A stretch of DNA of 64,000 bases from Sphaerolaimus hirsutus (lineage: Eukaryota > Nematoda > Chromadorea > Monhysterida > Sphaerolaimidae): positions 29,700,794-29,764,793 of the forward strand of contig OZ038450.1 in the NCBI GenBank assembly GCA_964036195.1, read 5' to 3'. Shown here in pieces: positions 1-11,655 of this stretch (position 1 is its first letter; every line of letters begins with the position of its first letter). Below the pieces are notes generated by a model. It worked only from the letters and a program-made list of their open reading frames with translations, was not told where the DNA came from and ran no database searches. The translations under genes and the position numbers were made by a program.

Positions 1-1282
1 CTCTTCTGTTAGAAGAAATACGGTAAATGGGGAGTTCCATTCTAAAAGCTCACAAGCGCCAAATCCCGAAAAATCGAGTTAAGCGTGGATTTGACCTCCA
101 CGTATAGTTTTTCACATTTTAGAAAAAAAATCAGCGTTATAGTCCATTTCGTTCCCGCGATTCAGTGGTACCGTTTTTCAGAAAAATCACAATTTTCACA
201 TAGAAAGTGCACATATCCATCTCAGATCCCCTATGAAAAACAGGACTTTCATTTCGTAAGTGCACATATCCATCTCGGACCACCGGAGTTTCATTTCATA
301 AGTGCACATATGCAAAAAATTGTTTCATTTCCAAAAATGCACGCGTGCTTCGGCGCGGCTGCGAAGAGCTGGCCGGAATTCCCATACAAAAAAAAGTTTC
401 ATTTCCAAAAATGCATCCGTGAATTGCCAAATCTATTTTGCACTATAAATCAAATATGCGTGCATATATTGATCTGAAAATTTAGGTAGAGGTACTTTCA
501 GACACGGGCTTTTCAGTGATGTGATTCGTTTCATCCTACGATGCACCGTTAAGAAGTTATTAACCATTTAATTTCAAATGTTCAGATTTGTTTCCAATTT
601 TGGGTGACGTACAAAATCTCACATAACTCCCTAAATATTTCCCGGCCAACAAAATTTGTGATTACAAAAATTGTAGAGAAATGTCGGATCTATCTGAAAA
701 GTGCGGGGCAAGCGTCGTCCCCCAAACATAGCGCTGTCGGGCCAGCGTCAAACTTAAAATGCGATTTTGAAAAATCGAAAAACTTGGATATATGCATTTT
801 TAGAATGAAACTCCCCAAATGCTATTTTATGTTTCATTGTAACGAATAAAAAATTCATTAAGTATCGCCTTTTTGCATGTAAATTTATCGAGGCCTCTAA
901 TTCAAAAAGTCGGTTAGCCAAAATGTATCGACTTTTAGAAGTGGTTGCCTCAATTGTAAATTTGGCAATGAATGTCATGTGCAAAAAATACAAAAGAAAC
1001 ATTGACAACAAATCACTGCATATTCATCTAAAACATTAGTTTGCATCTGTCCAAAACTCAAATTGCACCTTTATGTGAAAATGCAAAAATACCTATGTGA
1101 TGATCAAAACTGCCAAAAACAACGATAAAACTAGTAATGAGGGAAAAATTTATAATTAATAAAGCTACAACAACAAAAGCACTTCTTAAGGACAACTAAA
1201 AATATTGAAGCAAAAGTACTGAATGCAAAACACAAATTTATCCAAAACCAAATTCCATAAACTCGACTTAGGTTCAGATGAC
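1..1282. other. AT-rich non-coding DNA, no gene recognised
   Basis: The first 35 bases end in TTAGAAGAAATACGG, which is the end of a CCGTATTTCTTCTAATAG-type MITE like the one at 11,656. Around 885-955 a degenerate relative of the GAGGCGTCTAATTCTAAAAGTCGAC family appears. The short reading frames here have no recognisable domain and no convincing splice context. Confidence 0.5.
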
Positions 1283-1925
1283 AAGACCAGGGGCCAGATT
1301 TAATTCTCCCTACAGATTTGTAGGGTAGGGCGTACGCCCAATAGATTTTTTTAAAGTTCAGCCGCATCGACGCACATGCACCGAGAGCAAGGCGGTTTGT
1401 AAAATACAAAACCATCCCTTAAGGTCGCCGATATTGTAATATGATGTATATCACTTCGATTTTGGCACGGAACCATGATTTCGTCATTTCTTGGCCGTCG
1501 GCCAATTCGTTTTTTATTTTATTTTGTCGGGCAGGTTACTCGCATAAGTCGCGCTTTTGTGTAGTCAGGTGGTCACTTTTTTAGTGCTCACTGTCTGCAA
1601 CCGAAACCATGAGGGCAGCGACAAGAAAGAAATGCACGCACGAGCGTACAAAAGCGCGACTTATGCGAGTAACCCGCCCGACAAAATAAAATAAAAAGCG
1701 AATTGGCAGACGGCCAAGAAATGACGAAATAGTGATTTCCGGGCCAAAATCGAAGCGATATACGTCATATTGCAATATCGGCGACCTTAAGGGATGGTTT
1801 CGTATATTTTACAAACCGCCTTGCTCTCGGTGCATGTGCGTCGACGCGGCTGAACTTTAAAAAATCTATCGGGCGTACGCCCTACCCTACAAATCTGTTG
1901 GGAGAATTAAATCTGGCCCCTGGGA
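1283..1925. mobile_element. Foldback element, ~280-bp inverted arms
   Basis: The left end reads CAGGGGCCAGATTTAATTCT and the right end is its reverse complement (AGAATTAAATCTGGCCCCTG). The arms match over about 280 bp each and flank an ~80-bp spacer near 1,560-1,640. Single-base differences between the arms show it is not a cloning palindrome. No ORF is convincing, so it is likely a non-autonomous DNA transposon. I found no clear target duplication. Confidence 0.75.
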
Positions 1926-3793
1926 AGCTGGGAGTGTTCAGTGAAAAATAAACGCCTTCCCCTCGAAATACCCCCCCAGGAGAGATATACATAATGACGT
2001 ACGCAATCTTTCTACATGATGGAATACTGGCAGCTAATTTGCATCGCAGCTACACATAAACTGTGCACTTAAATATTTCAGTCGACATTTAGACATGTTG
2101 CAAATATCGTGTACGTTGATGATGCTTATCTCGGAACTGATGCAATACATATAGCATGAGCTTTTTGAAACCCCCTACAAATAGTACCCCCACAACCCGA
2201 AAACACCATACTTAAATTATGCTAACAAGATAATAAACCACCCGGGGGTTATTTCTAGATATTTGAATTTAGCAATAGGTTACCATCCCAAAACTGCTCA
2301 AAATAACTGTAGACCAATTTTCGCTGAACCTTCCATAATTTATCTCACTTAAATCATTCACACGAATAATCTTTTAAAACTCAAACTCGTCATACCCTGG
2401 CAATATTCCAAGAAAAAAGAGCAGACAAGAAATCTTATTCAGGCTACGTGGATTTACAGCCGTCGGGATTCGCGTCGGGCATGGAGCTGTGTGGGTGCAT
2501 GTTAATTTTCACATATTTATGTAAGGTTTTAAAAAGGGTCTGTTGGGGGGGGCAGATGTCTTGTAGGGGCGGGGGGTTTACCCCCCCCCCCCGAAAAAAA
2601 GCTGTCTATCCCAGGCCCTGCTCAGCTAAGTCATCTCGAGGCAAAATTTTAGCAGGTACGCTATAAAATGTAGAGTCAATGGTCAAATGTCATGTAAATT
2701 GTCGATGATTTACTTTTTTTGTTGAAATTTTACACAACGTTTGGCACTTTACAGGGTGCAGGACTGCCATCAGCGTCAGGGTGGAAATTGTCAGTGGGGT
2801 TCAAACGGGATGACAATCTCGATCACGAATCCTGATCCCGGCACCCGATCCCGATCCCGAAATCTCAAAAAACGAATCCCGATCCATAAAAGTCAATCCC
2901 GTTTGAACCCTAGTCGTCAGTGGTCATTTTATCCATTAGAGGCGAGACAGAATTGAAAATGAGACGAACCTGTCAACATGATTGTAGTTGCCATCTCGGC
3001 ACGGCGGCGTTGAAACGGTCGGGTCCACGCGAATAATATGAAAATGAAAAAAAGTTATACTCGGCAGACATGATACTCTACATATAGATATGATTTATGT
3101 CTTCGGCTGGCAGACGGCCAACTGAAAACTTATGAATCAACATTTCGCAGAAAGAAAAAGAAAAAAGAAAGGAAAAGAAACGGTCAAACACCAGAATTGA
3201 CTAAAGTGATGACGTCATGATGGAGCGTTTCCCCCGGAAAAATGTACGGTGTAATGTCATCCGAGTATACGTGTGAAACGTGGTCTATTGTGAACAGTGG
3301 CATATTTGAATTGAAAAAGACCCATCAGAAAAGGGGTTGTTGGTTTGGACACCTGCAGTGGTCCAGGGAAATTCCGCAAATTGATAAGTAAAATGGCAAA
3401 AGCGAAGTGAATTGAGGAGTAAAATGGCAGAAGCGAAGAGAAATTACTTTTTTTACTTCGCTTTTTCCAATTTACTTGCCATTTCAGATCGCTTTTTCCA
3501 ATTTACTTAGCATTTGCCATTTTACTTCTCACTTCTCAATTTGCTAAACTGGCACCTGATAGATCCTTATCAGCTAAGGGTGTCTCGAGCGGCGGACCCC
3601 CAAATGTGAGCACCCATCAGATCTATGGGCCAGTGACGCAACATAAGCCAAACCGTACCTTAGCCAAGTCGGATTCTAAACCTGCCAACTGGCCACCCAA
3701 CTTCGAATAAGTTTCCGCCATTGCACATCTCTCAAGTTTCTGAAAAGGTTATGCGTTCAAGAATGGGATTAACCGTAGAAAGAAATGTACTTA
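1926..3793. other. Intergenic or intronic DNA with repeat debris
   Basis: It contains fragments of CTCGAAATACCCCCC-type MITEs (1,965-2,260), a piece of the TGTAAAATGTCAAATG family near 2,670-2,765, and a cluster of AAGTAAAATGGCAAAAGCGAAG words in both orientations at 3,370-3,545. No coding exon was recognised. Confidence 0.4.
2796..2912. mobile_element. Short TAGGGTTCAAACGG MITE, CCCGAT word
   Basis: This is a short relative of the larger copies at 14,144 and 47,912. It starts GGGGTTCAAACGGGAT and ends CCCGTTTGAACCCTA, with iterated GATCCCGATCCCG between. The flanking 8-mers are only partly alike (ATTGTCAG and GTCGTCAG), consistent with an old hAT-type insertion. Confidence 0.65.
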
Positions 3794-4210
3794 CCGTATT
3801 TCCTCTAAATACCCCTCACGTTGATTTCCCCCCCCCCCCCCCGCCTTCCAAATACCCCCAGATCATTTCGCACTGAGGATACAATACCGCCCTCGAAATA
3901 CCCCCCCCCGTCTGAAATGATGTAAATGCATCATGTATGCAACGTACATGATGTCTTTATTGCTGCCGGTTTGCACCGCAGCTACACATATACCTACCTA
4001 GTGTAAGTAGCGATGTATTTACGTTTAAATGCCCATATATTACATCCTATTTCGTCACATTTATTACCGGTTTTGGGCATGTTAGAACGCATTGTTTACT
4101 ACTTATTTTACGGAAATTTCTGACAAAATAATAACCCACCTCGAAATACTCCCCTCAAAATTTCCAGTCTGAAAAAATAAACCCCCTGCGGGTATTTCGA
4201 GGAAATACGG
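3794..4210. mobile_element. CCGTATTTCC-type MITE, TA target duplication
   Basis: Terminal inverted repeats are CCGTATTTCCTCTAAATACC and GGTATTTCGAGGAAATACGG, directly flanked by TA on both sides. A TA duplication suggests Tc1/mariner-type mobilisation. C-rich and G-rich blocks sit just inside each end. The same family is found at 14,565, 22,494, 55,301 and 58,802. Confidence 0.8.
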
Positions 4211-4311
4211 TATTATAGCTGCTCTACGCACACTATTTTTTTTGAAAAGCACATCGACTAAGACGTAAAAAATTTTGGCCGCATACTTTGCCGTCCGCCG
4301 AGTATACTTCC

Positions 4312-4747
4312 CAGGGGTCTCCTGGGGGAAATCGGCCAGCTATCTATCTATCCCGAGGCAAAAATTTTGGCTACTACCGCCAAAGACCCGCCCCCCAAAT
4401 CGCTCAGCTATCTATCTATCTGGAGTGATTTTTGAGAATTTTTGCCCCAATTTTCACTCAAATTCACTAATTTTCGCACCTTTTTATAGTTTTTAATCTT
4501 CAAAATCGTGCTCTCCGTCTATATGCGTGATTATATGCCTGTTTTTAGCCATTTAAAACCTACTTTTAGCCACTTTTAACCGATTATTTACGAATTTTTC
4601 GTCTTGCTGCCTTCTATGCACTGAAAAAGCCTATATATTTTGCCACCGCGCCCCCCCCAGAAATTTTTTTCAGCTATCTATCCCTCCGGAGCAGCGATTT
4701 GCTATCCATCCAGCCCCCGCGAGGGCCAAAATCTTGGAGACCCCCTG
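4312..4747 (+). mobile_element. hAT-type MITE with CAGGGGTCTCC ends (copy 1)
   Basis: It begins CAGGGGTCTCC and ends GGAGACCCCCTG, flanked by the perfect 8-bp duplication ATACTTCC (4,304-4,311 and 4,748-4,755). An 8-bp duplication is the hallmark of hAT transposition. The interior is non-coding and contains CAGCTATCTATCTATC blocks near both ends. Copies lie at 6,334, 9,967, 51,481 and 53,171. Confidence 0.9.
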
Positions 4748-4859
4748 ATACTTCCAATTAGGAAAACACGAAAACCACAAGTACAATTGCCCACCAATGT
4801 ATCGGCCCGGCTCGCGATGTCGAGCACCTGTGAATGGTGTGATTATGTCTGTATTTACT

Positions 4860-5275
4860 TAAATAAAAAATAAATGAATAGCTATCCTTGAATAAGACCC
4901 CCACTTGAATAACATCACCCCTTGAAACCCCCCCTGTTGGACAGGTGAGGAAAATATAAATTCTCCCCTTGAATAACTCCCCCCTCTGGGTATATTTGGC
5001 ATGGGTATCCACAACGCAGGGCCGCATCCAGGGGGGGCGGGGGGGCAGCCCCCCCCCCGTTTCACGGGGTGAGACCAGAAAGTGACCGGGAAATGCGATT
5101 TTTTTCAACGTCAGAGTAAAAATTTTTGCGCGCATTTTTCACCAGAGATGAGATAATATCATCAGATTTGTTCCGAGGTCAGAGGAAAACATAACTCCTC
5201 CCCTTGAACAACTCCCCCTACAAAACTTTTGACAAAATAATAACTCCCCTGGGGATTTATTCAAGGATATACGGT
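4860..5275. mobile_element. MITE with TCCTTGAATAA / TTATTCAAGGA ends, invaded
   Basis: Inverted ends are AGCTATCCTTGAATAAGACC and GGGGATTTATTCAAGGATAT. A fragment of the GGGCCGCATCCAGG family (about 5,020-5,200) sits inside it. No coding sequence. Confidence 0.5.
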
Positions 5276-5312
5276 AAATAAATAGCTAAAATGCCAAATC
5301 AAGTTGAAAATA

Positions 5313-5588
5313 CCGTATTTGCTTGAATAGTTCCCCCCTCGAATAATCCCCCCCTGTAAGACGAGTGAGGAAATAATAATTCCCCCCTCGAATAATTCCC
5401 CCTTGAAAGATTTGATCAATTGTTTGTGCCCAATATTAAGAAAAATGGCACGTTATGGTGTTAATAAAGCACATTTCATTAAAGGTGTTGATAGAAACAT
5501 GCTTGAAAATTTTGACGAAATAATAATTCCACCCCTCGAATAGTTCCCCCCTCAAAAAAAGTCTGACAAAATAATAATCCCCCAGTAC
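5313..5588. mobile_element. Fragment of CCGTATTTGCTTGAATAG MITE
   Basis: It starts CCGTATTTGCTTGAATAGTTCCCCC after TA. The interior repeats CTCGAATAATTCCCCC words, and a matching right end is not intact before the coiled-coil exon at 5,631. It is a truncated member of the CCGTATTT end group. Confidence 0.45.
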
Positions 5589-5630
5589 TATTAGTTTGAA
5601 ACTGCAGTAATAAATTATTTTAAATATTAC

Positions 5631-5690
5631 CTTAGAAATATGATCCTTATAAGCGGCCAGTTGTACGTCCGATGCAGCTTTGTCACGTTG
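5631..5690 (-). CDS. Exon of coiled-coil gene (20 codons)
   Basis: On the minus strand a pyrimidine-rich acceptor ending TTGCAG precedes 20 open codons (start QRDKAASDVQ) and a GTAATA donor follows. It is phase 0 at both ends and resembles the 17-codon exon at 9,020-9,070 (both contain a KDH motif), suggesting duplicated exons of one helical protein. No function is assigned. Further exons downstream (below 5.6 kb) were not recognised. Confidence 0.55.
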
Positions 5691-5948
5691 CTGCAAGTGA
5701 GATAAAAGTCGGCGCTTTTATTATTTTTTTTTGCGAATTATTTGAGTGGAATCAAACTATTCAAGTCGAGTTTGCACAGCGTGAATGAATGAATGAAAAA
5801 AAAATGTATTTTTTAAGGGATGGTGATAACAGAACCAATTGGGTGGCACTATATTAGGGGCCCATTCAGAATATATCATGGTATATTTTTAATAGCTATT
5901 TGATTTTTTCGCCATTTAAATACGCCATGAAAATTGCAATTTGCTTAC

Positions 5949-5990
5949 CAGCGCAGTAATGCGTTCATTGGCGGCAACCAGGAGCCAATT
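5949..5990 (-). CDS. Possible small exon of coiled-coil gene
   Basis: A short open stretch (LVAANERITAL) ends at a good GTAAGC donor at 5,948. It resembles the C-terminal part of the exon at 6,872-7,030, which contains ITAANEQLV. I could not place an acceptor, so the right boundary is uncertain. Confidence 0.3.
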
Positions 5991-6333
5991 CCGCAAGTGA
6001 AAATTTAATGTATCCGTCAAGTGAGAAATGAAATTATAGGTGGAAAATATTTTCACTTACATATAAATTCACTTGATTAGAATAGCATATTCCCTCGAAG
6101 TACCCCAGGAGATTTATTATTTCGACAGAAATTTCCATGAAGGATCGTCGTAAATAATAGGCTTTTAGATACCCAATATAGACATATGTTCAAACAAGAT
6201 ATATTTTGACATATCGACGTAAATGGCCACACAAACTAGTCTATGTGATGCAAATTGGCAACAGTTACTACATCATTCAAGACGGGGGATATTTCGATGT
6301 TGTCATTTTTTCCGCAGCCCGCTCAGACCAAGG

Positions 6334-6783
6334 CAGGGGTCTCCTAGGGGGGGGGGGGGCTGCCCCCCCAAATCGGCCAGCTATCTATCTATCCCGAGGC
6401 AATATTTTTGGCTACTACCCCCAAAGACCCCCCCCCCCCAATCGCTCAGCTATCTATCTGGAGTAGTTTTTGAGAAATTCTGCCCCAATTTTCGCTCAAA
6501 ATCACTAATTTTCGCACCTTTTAATAGTTTTTCACCTTCAAAATCGTGCTTTCCAGCTATATACATGTTATATACCTATTTTTAGCCATTTTATACCTAC
6601 TTTTGGCTACTTTTAACTGATTATTAGCGATTTTTTCCCCTTTCTGCCTTCTTAACCTTGCAAAAGCCTATATATTGTGCCCCCGCCAGCCCCCCCAGGA
6701 AAATTTTCAGCTATCTATCCCTCCGGAGGAGCGATTTGCTATCTATCCAGCCCCCGCGAGAGCCAAAATCCTGGAGACCCCTG
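6334..6783 (+). mobile_element. hAT-type MITE with CAGGGGTCTCC ends (copy 2)
   Basis: Perfect 8-bp target duplication GACCAAGG at 6,326-6,333 and 6,784-6,791. Ends are CAGGGGTCTCC and GGAGACCCCTG. The interior is about 85-90% similar by eye to the copy at 4,312, including the TTTTCGCACCTTTT and CTATCTATC blocks. Confidence 0.92.
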
Positions 6784-6871
6784 GACCAAGGTGTACTTCG
6801 AAAGGGGGGGGGGTATTTCGAAGAAATACGTATTTTTACAACAACTGAGCTTCACTTAACACTTTTCATAC

Positions 6872-7030
6872 CGCTTGCGGAATTGGCACCAATTGTTCAT
6901 TCGCTGCTGTTATATGTTCAATTGTCCTTGCCAGTTCCTTATTGGCTGTGTTAAATTTTTGCGCCATTTCTTTCATTTGTTTACTAAGCTCCTCCCCATT
7001 CGTTTTGTAGCTGTGAGCAATTGCACGCGC
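6872..7030 (-). CDS. Coiled-coil exon (53 codons)
   Basis: The minus strand shows an acceptor CGACTGCAG, 53 open codons in phase 0, and a donor GCG|GTATGA. The peptide is rich in K, E, Q and A with heptad-like spacing (for example EELSKQMKEMAQKFNTANKE) and looks like an uninterrupted helix. It belongs with the exons at 5,631, 9,020, 10,330 and 11,122, all on the minus strand with conserved phase. The family is not identified; any long coiled-coil protein is possible. Confidence 0.6.
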
Positions 7031-7128
7031 CTGCAGTCGGGAAAATATACCTGAGGCGTATCCCTCTAAAATCAATGTATAGAATGTATGTATGTGTAGT
7101 GGGTAACCCCCACTACTAAACCCCCTGA

Positions 7129-8965
7129 ACAGGGGCGTACGCAGGATTCTTGAGCGGGGGGGCGGATTGTATACGGCGCCCGACGAACGGGGGGGGGCGG
7201 CGCCCCCCCCCCTAAAATTTTGCCCTGTAGTAAAGGAATGGAGCCATGGCGCTAGCGCCATTTGTAGGCGCCAGCGCCATCGCAGTATTGGCGTTGGCGT
7301 TGGCGCCAACGTCTACCATATCGGTATCTATTTATACCTAGGTTACTAGGTCCTACATGTTACTAGGTCCACTTTTGGCACTGTTGGACACTTTTCTAGT
7401 GCAATTTAGCACCTGAAAATACATATTAAAGAATGGGGTGGGGATTTGCGCGCTTGCTCGCAAAAATTTTTTTTTAATGCCCACAAGTTCGCCTCAGAAA
7501 AGAGCCATTTCTGGCAAATTTTTCCTGTCGGGCCGGGGAACGGGGGGCGCCCATAGGGGATTTTGGGATTTTAGCATTTTAGGGGGGGGGGGGGTTCGCC
7601 AGTCGCGACGGGTATATATATCGGGAACCGCTTGGTGAAAAATGTTGAAATTTGGATATATTATGGTTTCAGGTCGGGGCTCTCTCAGATTTTTTCGAAA
7701 TTTTTCTATGACCCCCCTCACCGGAGATAGGGTGGGTCTATAAAAAGTATGTCATTTGCGAAAATTTTGTGTGTCGCTCAGAACATGCAAAGTTTGCAAG
7801 CCTGTAATACATTACTTTTTGAGCAGAATTTAGTCATTTCACTCTTAAAATGATGACAAATGTTAGGAGAGTTCATTTCTGTTGTCAAATGGGTGATACA
7901 AAATCTGATATATATTGATTTCAGAAGATATCAAAATGAAAAATTTCCGAATTTTTTTTCGTTTTGAACGTGCTATCGTATACTCCTGATTGAGAGAAAC
8001 TCAATAAAACAAAAATGAGATCGATATATCTTTCCGATCAAAAGTTATGGCGCTTCAAACTTTTTCCTCCCATCCACATAAATAACCACATGCATGCAAC
8101 TTCAAAACTCCATATCTTGGCCATTTCTCAGCCGATTTTCACCAACGAACACGTAAAATGATCAGAATAACATGGAGATTTCATTTTTATCCACAGTTTA
8201 TTTGTATGCATTTTAATTATGACAATTTAATTCAAGAGTTCGCATTCATTTCTTGTATGGGAAATCTTCTGAGAAATAGGGATAATCTGGTCCTAAAAAT
8301 GAAATTTCCATGTTATTCTGATCATTTGAAGTGTTCGTTGGTGAAAATCGGCTGAGAAATGGCCGAGATATGGAGTTTTGAAGTTGCATGCATGTGGTTA
8401 TTTATGTGGATGGGAGGGAAAAGTTTGAAGCGCCATAACTTTTGATCGGAAAGAGATATCGATCTCATTTTTGTTTTATTGAGTTTCTCTCAATCAGGAG
8501 TATACGATAGCACGTTCAAAACAAACAGACAATAAAAAAGTCGGAAATTTTCCATTTCGAAATCTGGCGAAATCAATATATATCAGATTTTGTATCGCCG
8601 ATTTGACAACAGAAATGAACTCTCCTAACATTTGTCATCATTTTAAAAGTGAAATGACTAAATTCGGCTCAAAAAGTAATGAGTTACAGGCTTGCAAACT
8701 TTGCATGTTCTGAGCGACACGCAAAATTTTCGCAAATGACATACTTTTTATAGACCCACCCTATCTCCGGTCGGGGGTCGTAGAAAAATTTCGAAAAAAT
8801 CTGAGAGAGCCCCGACCTGAAACCATAATATATCCAAATTTCAACATTTTTCACCAAACGTTCCCGATATATATACGTCCCGACTGGCGACCCCCCCCCC
8901 CTAAAATGCTAACCCCAAAATCCCCTATGGGGGCGCCCCCCTCCCTGCCCCCCCGCCCTGCGTAC
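7129..8965. mobile_element. Large foldback element with ~670-bp arms
   Basis: Outer ends are CAGGGGCGTACGCAGG and GCGTACGTCCTTGCCCCTG. Inside, a palindrome with arms at about 7,510-8,195 and 8,295-8,960 flanks a ~100-bp spacer. Examples of paired arm segments are TTCGCCAGTCGCGACGGG (7,592) against CCCGACTGGCGA (8,879). The arms differ at scattered bases. No ORF of substance, so it is non-autonomous. It lies in an intron of the coiled-coil gene. Confidence 0.85.
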
Positions 8966-9019
8966 GTCCTTGCCCCTGAATTCGTGTCAACTAGAGTGTG
9001 CAGGCCCAACAACACATAC

Positions 9020-9070
9020 CTCGGACAAATGATCCTTCAAAGTGGCCAGCAGTTCAGTTTTGTCACATTC
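9020..9070 (-). CDS. Exon of coiled-coil gene (17 codons)
   Basis: Acceptor CAACTTTCAG, 17 codons beginning ECDKTELLAT, and a consensus donor GAG|GTATGT. Phase 0 at both ends. It is similar in size and sequence to the exon at 5,631-5,690. Confidence 0.6.
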
Positions 9071-9189
9071 CTGAAAGTTGTCGTGGCGATGCAAAAACAA
9101 CATGGATATCTAATAATCAGAGGTTTTGTAGATTTGGACCCACACGGGGGTTCATATAGATGATAAATCGCGACTTCGGAGAGATAGAT

Positions 9190-9345
9190 AGCTGAAACAG
9201 GCTATATAGCATGGTGGTGCCCGGTGTGCATAGGGGCCCGGTGTGCATGGAGGGGCGGCCTCCATGCACACCGGACAACCATGCACACCGGGCAGAGAAA
9301 AATGAACGCCGGGTAATCATGTACAGCGGGTAAACATGCACAGAA
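9190..9345. repeat. Iterated GCATGCACACCGGG words in both orientations
   Basis: Words of the form CCGGTGTGCATGG and its complement CCATGCACACCGG occur about seven times around a central inverted point near 9,257. It is related in style to the GTGCACAAGTAAACCCGGTGC words at 49,640-50,420. Confidence 0.6.
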
Positions 9346-9966
9346 GGCCTAAGCCATCGGGATTTTGGGCAAAGTTCTGGTGTTCAGGGCTTTTTTCTTT
9401 TATTATTTTTTACAAAAAGCCTAGTCATTTGGATGCCAGCCAAAGGCACAAAATGCACACTGCCGGTTTCCGTTCACAACAATAATCAGTAAAGTACCTG
9501 TGCACATCCCTGCGTAATTTTTCCATCTATCTGGCCATCCCGCGACACGCCCACGTAATTCTGTCGGATGTGCACTACACGCAGCGGTTGTTTGGCTGGG
9601 GGCTCGTCATTCGTTGGCGCGGCACCCCTCTTGTGACCAACCCCCTGCGATAAGTGTGGGGCGGAAAATGCGCTTGCAAGAATAATGTTTACGCGAAGCC
9701 GAGAAGATTGATATACCCAGCGGACTGCAAAGTATGCGCAGAATTCTACCATAATTAAATGAATAAGAATTGAGAAAAAATTTCGTAATTAATTATTTCA
9801 TAGTAAAATGAAATATTATGATGAAAAACTGCAAAATTTTAGGTTCGTTACTCAGATAGCTTATGGTAGGTTTCCGTACTGAGTGTGACGTCCGCCGAGT
9901 ATACGGAAACTTGCATTTCTGTTGAATTTTCAAGTCTCACGAGGGAGAAAGGGGGTGGACAGCAGC

Positions 9967-10205
9967 CAGGGGTTTCCTAGGGGGGTTACCCCCCCCCCCT
10001 AAAACCGCTCAGCTATCTATCTATCCCGGAGGCAATTTTTTTTGGCTACTATCCCCTTTAAGTCTATATGTATATTGAACCCCCGCGAACCTCTCCCCAT
10101 GATTTTTTTAGCTATCTATCTATTTCACCCAGCTATCTATCCCTCCGGAGGAGCGACTTGCTATCTATCCAACCCCCGCGAGGGCCAAAATTTAGGAGAC
10201 CCCTG
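9967..10205 (+). mobile_element. hAT-type MITE with CAGGGG ends (copy 3, short)
   Basis: Starts CAGGGGTTTCC, ends GGAGACCCCTG, flanked by ACAGCAGC and ACTGCAGC (7 of 8 identical). The middle of the element is deleted compared with copies at 4,312 and 6,334. Confidence 0.8.
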
Positions 10206-10329
10206 ACTGCAGCCATACTATTGCAGGTATCCATTCTATTAAAAGAAATACGGTAAGTAATCTGACCAAAGTGGAACAAAGTTTCAAAGTAAAAAGTCCA
10301 TTCGTGGACTTAAAACACGTGTATAATAC

Positions 10330-10428
10330 CGTGGACGAGTCGCCATTAGAAGCAGTTAACTGGGCAGTTTCTTCCCTTTTGTTGCGTTCCATTTCTTCTC
10401 GTTTGTAGCGAATCGCGATCGCACGCAC
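10330..10428 (-). CDS. Coiled-coil exon (33 codons)
   Basis: Acceptor CTCTAAAACAG, then 33 codons beginning VRAIAIRYKREEMERNK and ending at ACG|GTATTA. Phase 0 at both ends. The start resembles that of the exon at 6,872-7,030 (ARAIAHSYK), so these exons also look like ancient duplicates within one gene. Confidence 0.6.
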
Positions 10429-11121
10429 CTGTTTTAGAGGCGGGAAATTATTGAAATTATTGTTGATTTTGGTTCACGTTGCGGGAATTGTCGATCCCGT
10501 TTGAACTCTGGGGATAGTCCGAGTTTTTGTTAAATGTATTAAAAAATACAAGCATCGGAACGGGACCGGCTATGGCCCATTCCGCATCAAAGCCCATTCC
10601 GCATGTAGACCCCTTATAGACACATTATGCCTGCAGGGGTGAGAAAGGGGGGTGGGTAACACCACCCCAAACCGCCCAGCTATCTATCCCTGGCGCAAAT
10701 TTTTTGGCTACATTCCCTTGAACACCCCCACACCCGCAAATTGCCTAGCTATCTAGCTATCTGGAGCACTTTTATCCTAATTTTCACCAAAATTCCCTAA
10801 TTTTCCTACTTCTTATATGATTTTCACCTTTAAAGTAACTAGTTTATGTGTTTTATTACCTATTTTCAACATGCCAGGTATAATTAAATGTGTTCCGGGT
10901 CGGGTTTAGATGCGGAATAGTGCACTGGCATCGGAACCATTTAAAAAATAAAAAAACCCGGAAAAAGTACTACCACTTGTCTGATGTACCATATTTGGGA
11001 CCATTTAAAAAATGATTAATAAACGTTTTTGACTAGGTATGCATGCCATGGTTACGGTAATCATGCTCTAGCAATGACCTTCACTGAAAAATTTTTTAAC
11101 CACGTGTATCACAATTTATAC

Positions 11122-11301
11122 CTACAGCTAACTTTCTGAAATCTCGCAGACATTTCTTTGAATTGTTCATCTTTAAATTCAACGGTCCGTTCGAAATTTT
11201 TGACTCTGACCAAAAGTGCATCACGTTCCTTCTGTAACAAATCAATTTTCCGCATTTGGGCCATGTGCAAATTGACATTTTCGCGTTGTGGAGTTACATT
11301 C
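11122..11301 (-). CDS. Coiled-coil exon (about 60 codons)
   Basis: Acceptor ATTTGCACAG precedes a helix-forming peptide containing MAQMRKIDLLQKERDALL and FKDEQFKEMSARFQK. The donor is either GTATAA after 11,122 or GTTAGC about 12 bases earlier. It is the most upstream exon of the coiled-coil gene that I can recognise. Family unknown. Confidence 0.6.
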
Positions 11302-11655
11302 CTGTGCAAATGATAATATGCAAATTAAAATGCAAAAATTGCAAAAAGCTGACAGGTAATTAGGGTGACGGTTACGGTAATTGTGCCACCGCAATGGCAC
11401 CCATAGCTTTTAAAATATTAGCATTTTTGAAATCGTAAACGTAAAAAAGTGTAAATACCGTGTCTTATTTTAGAGTATTTATAGTTATTTAATAAAGCGT
11501 AATGTATTTTTTTAGTACAATAGAAATGTACACCAAAAAAGCATACCAAAGCGTAATGGTATCTATTAATAGCGTATACTCGGTGGACAGCACACCTAGT
11601 ATGAAAACCTACCATAATTTGATGAATATAATTTTTTAAATAAATTTCGCAATTA

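Noticed and set aside
2448..2666. Small plus-strand ORF with poly-Pro/Gly stretch
   Set aside because: Spans a C-rich MITE block and has no supporting features.
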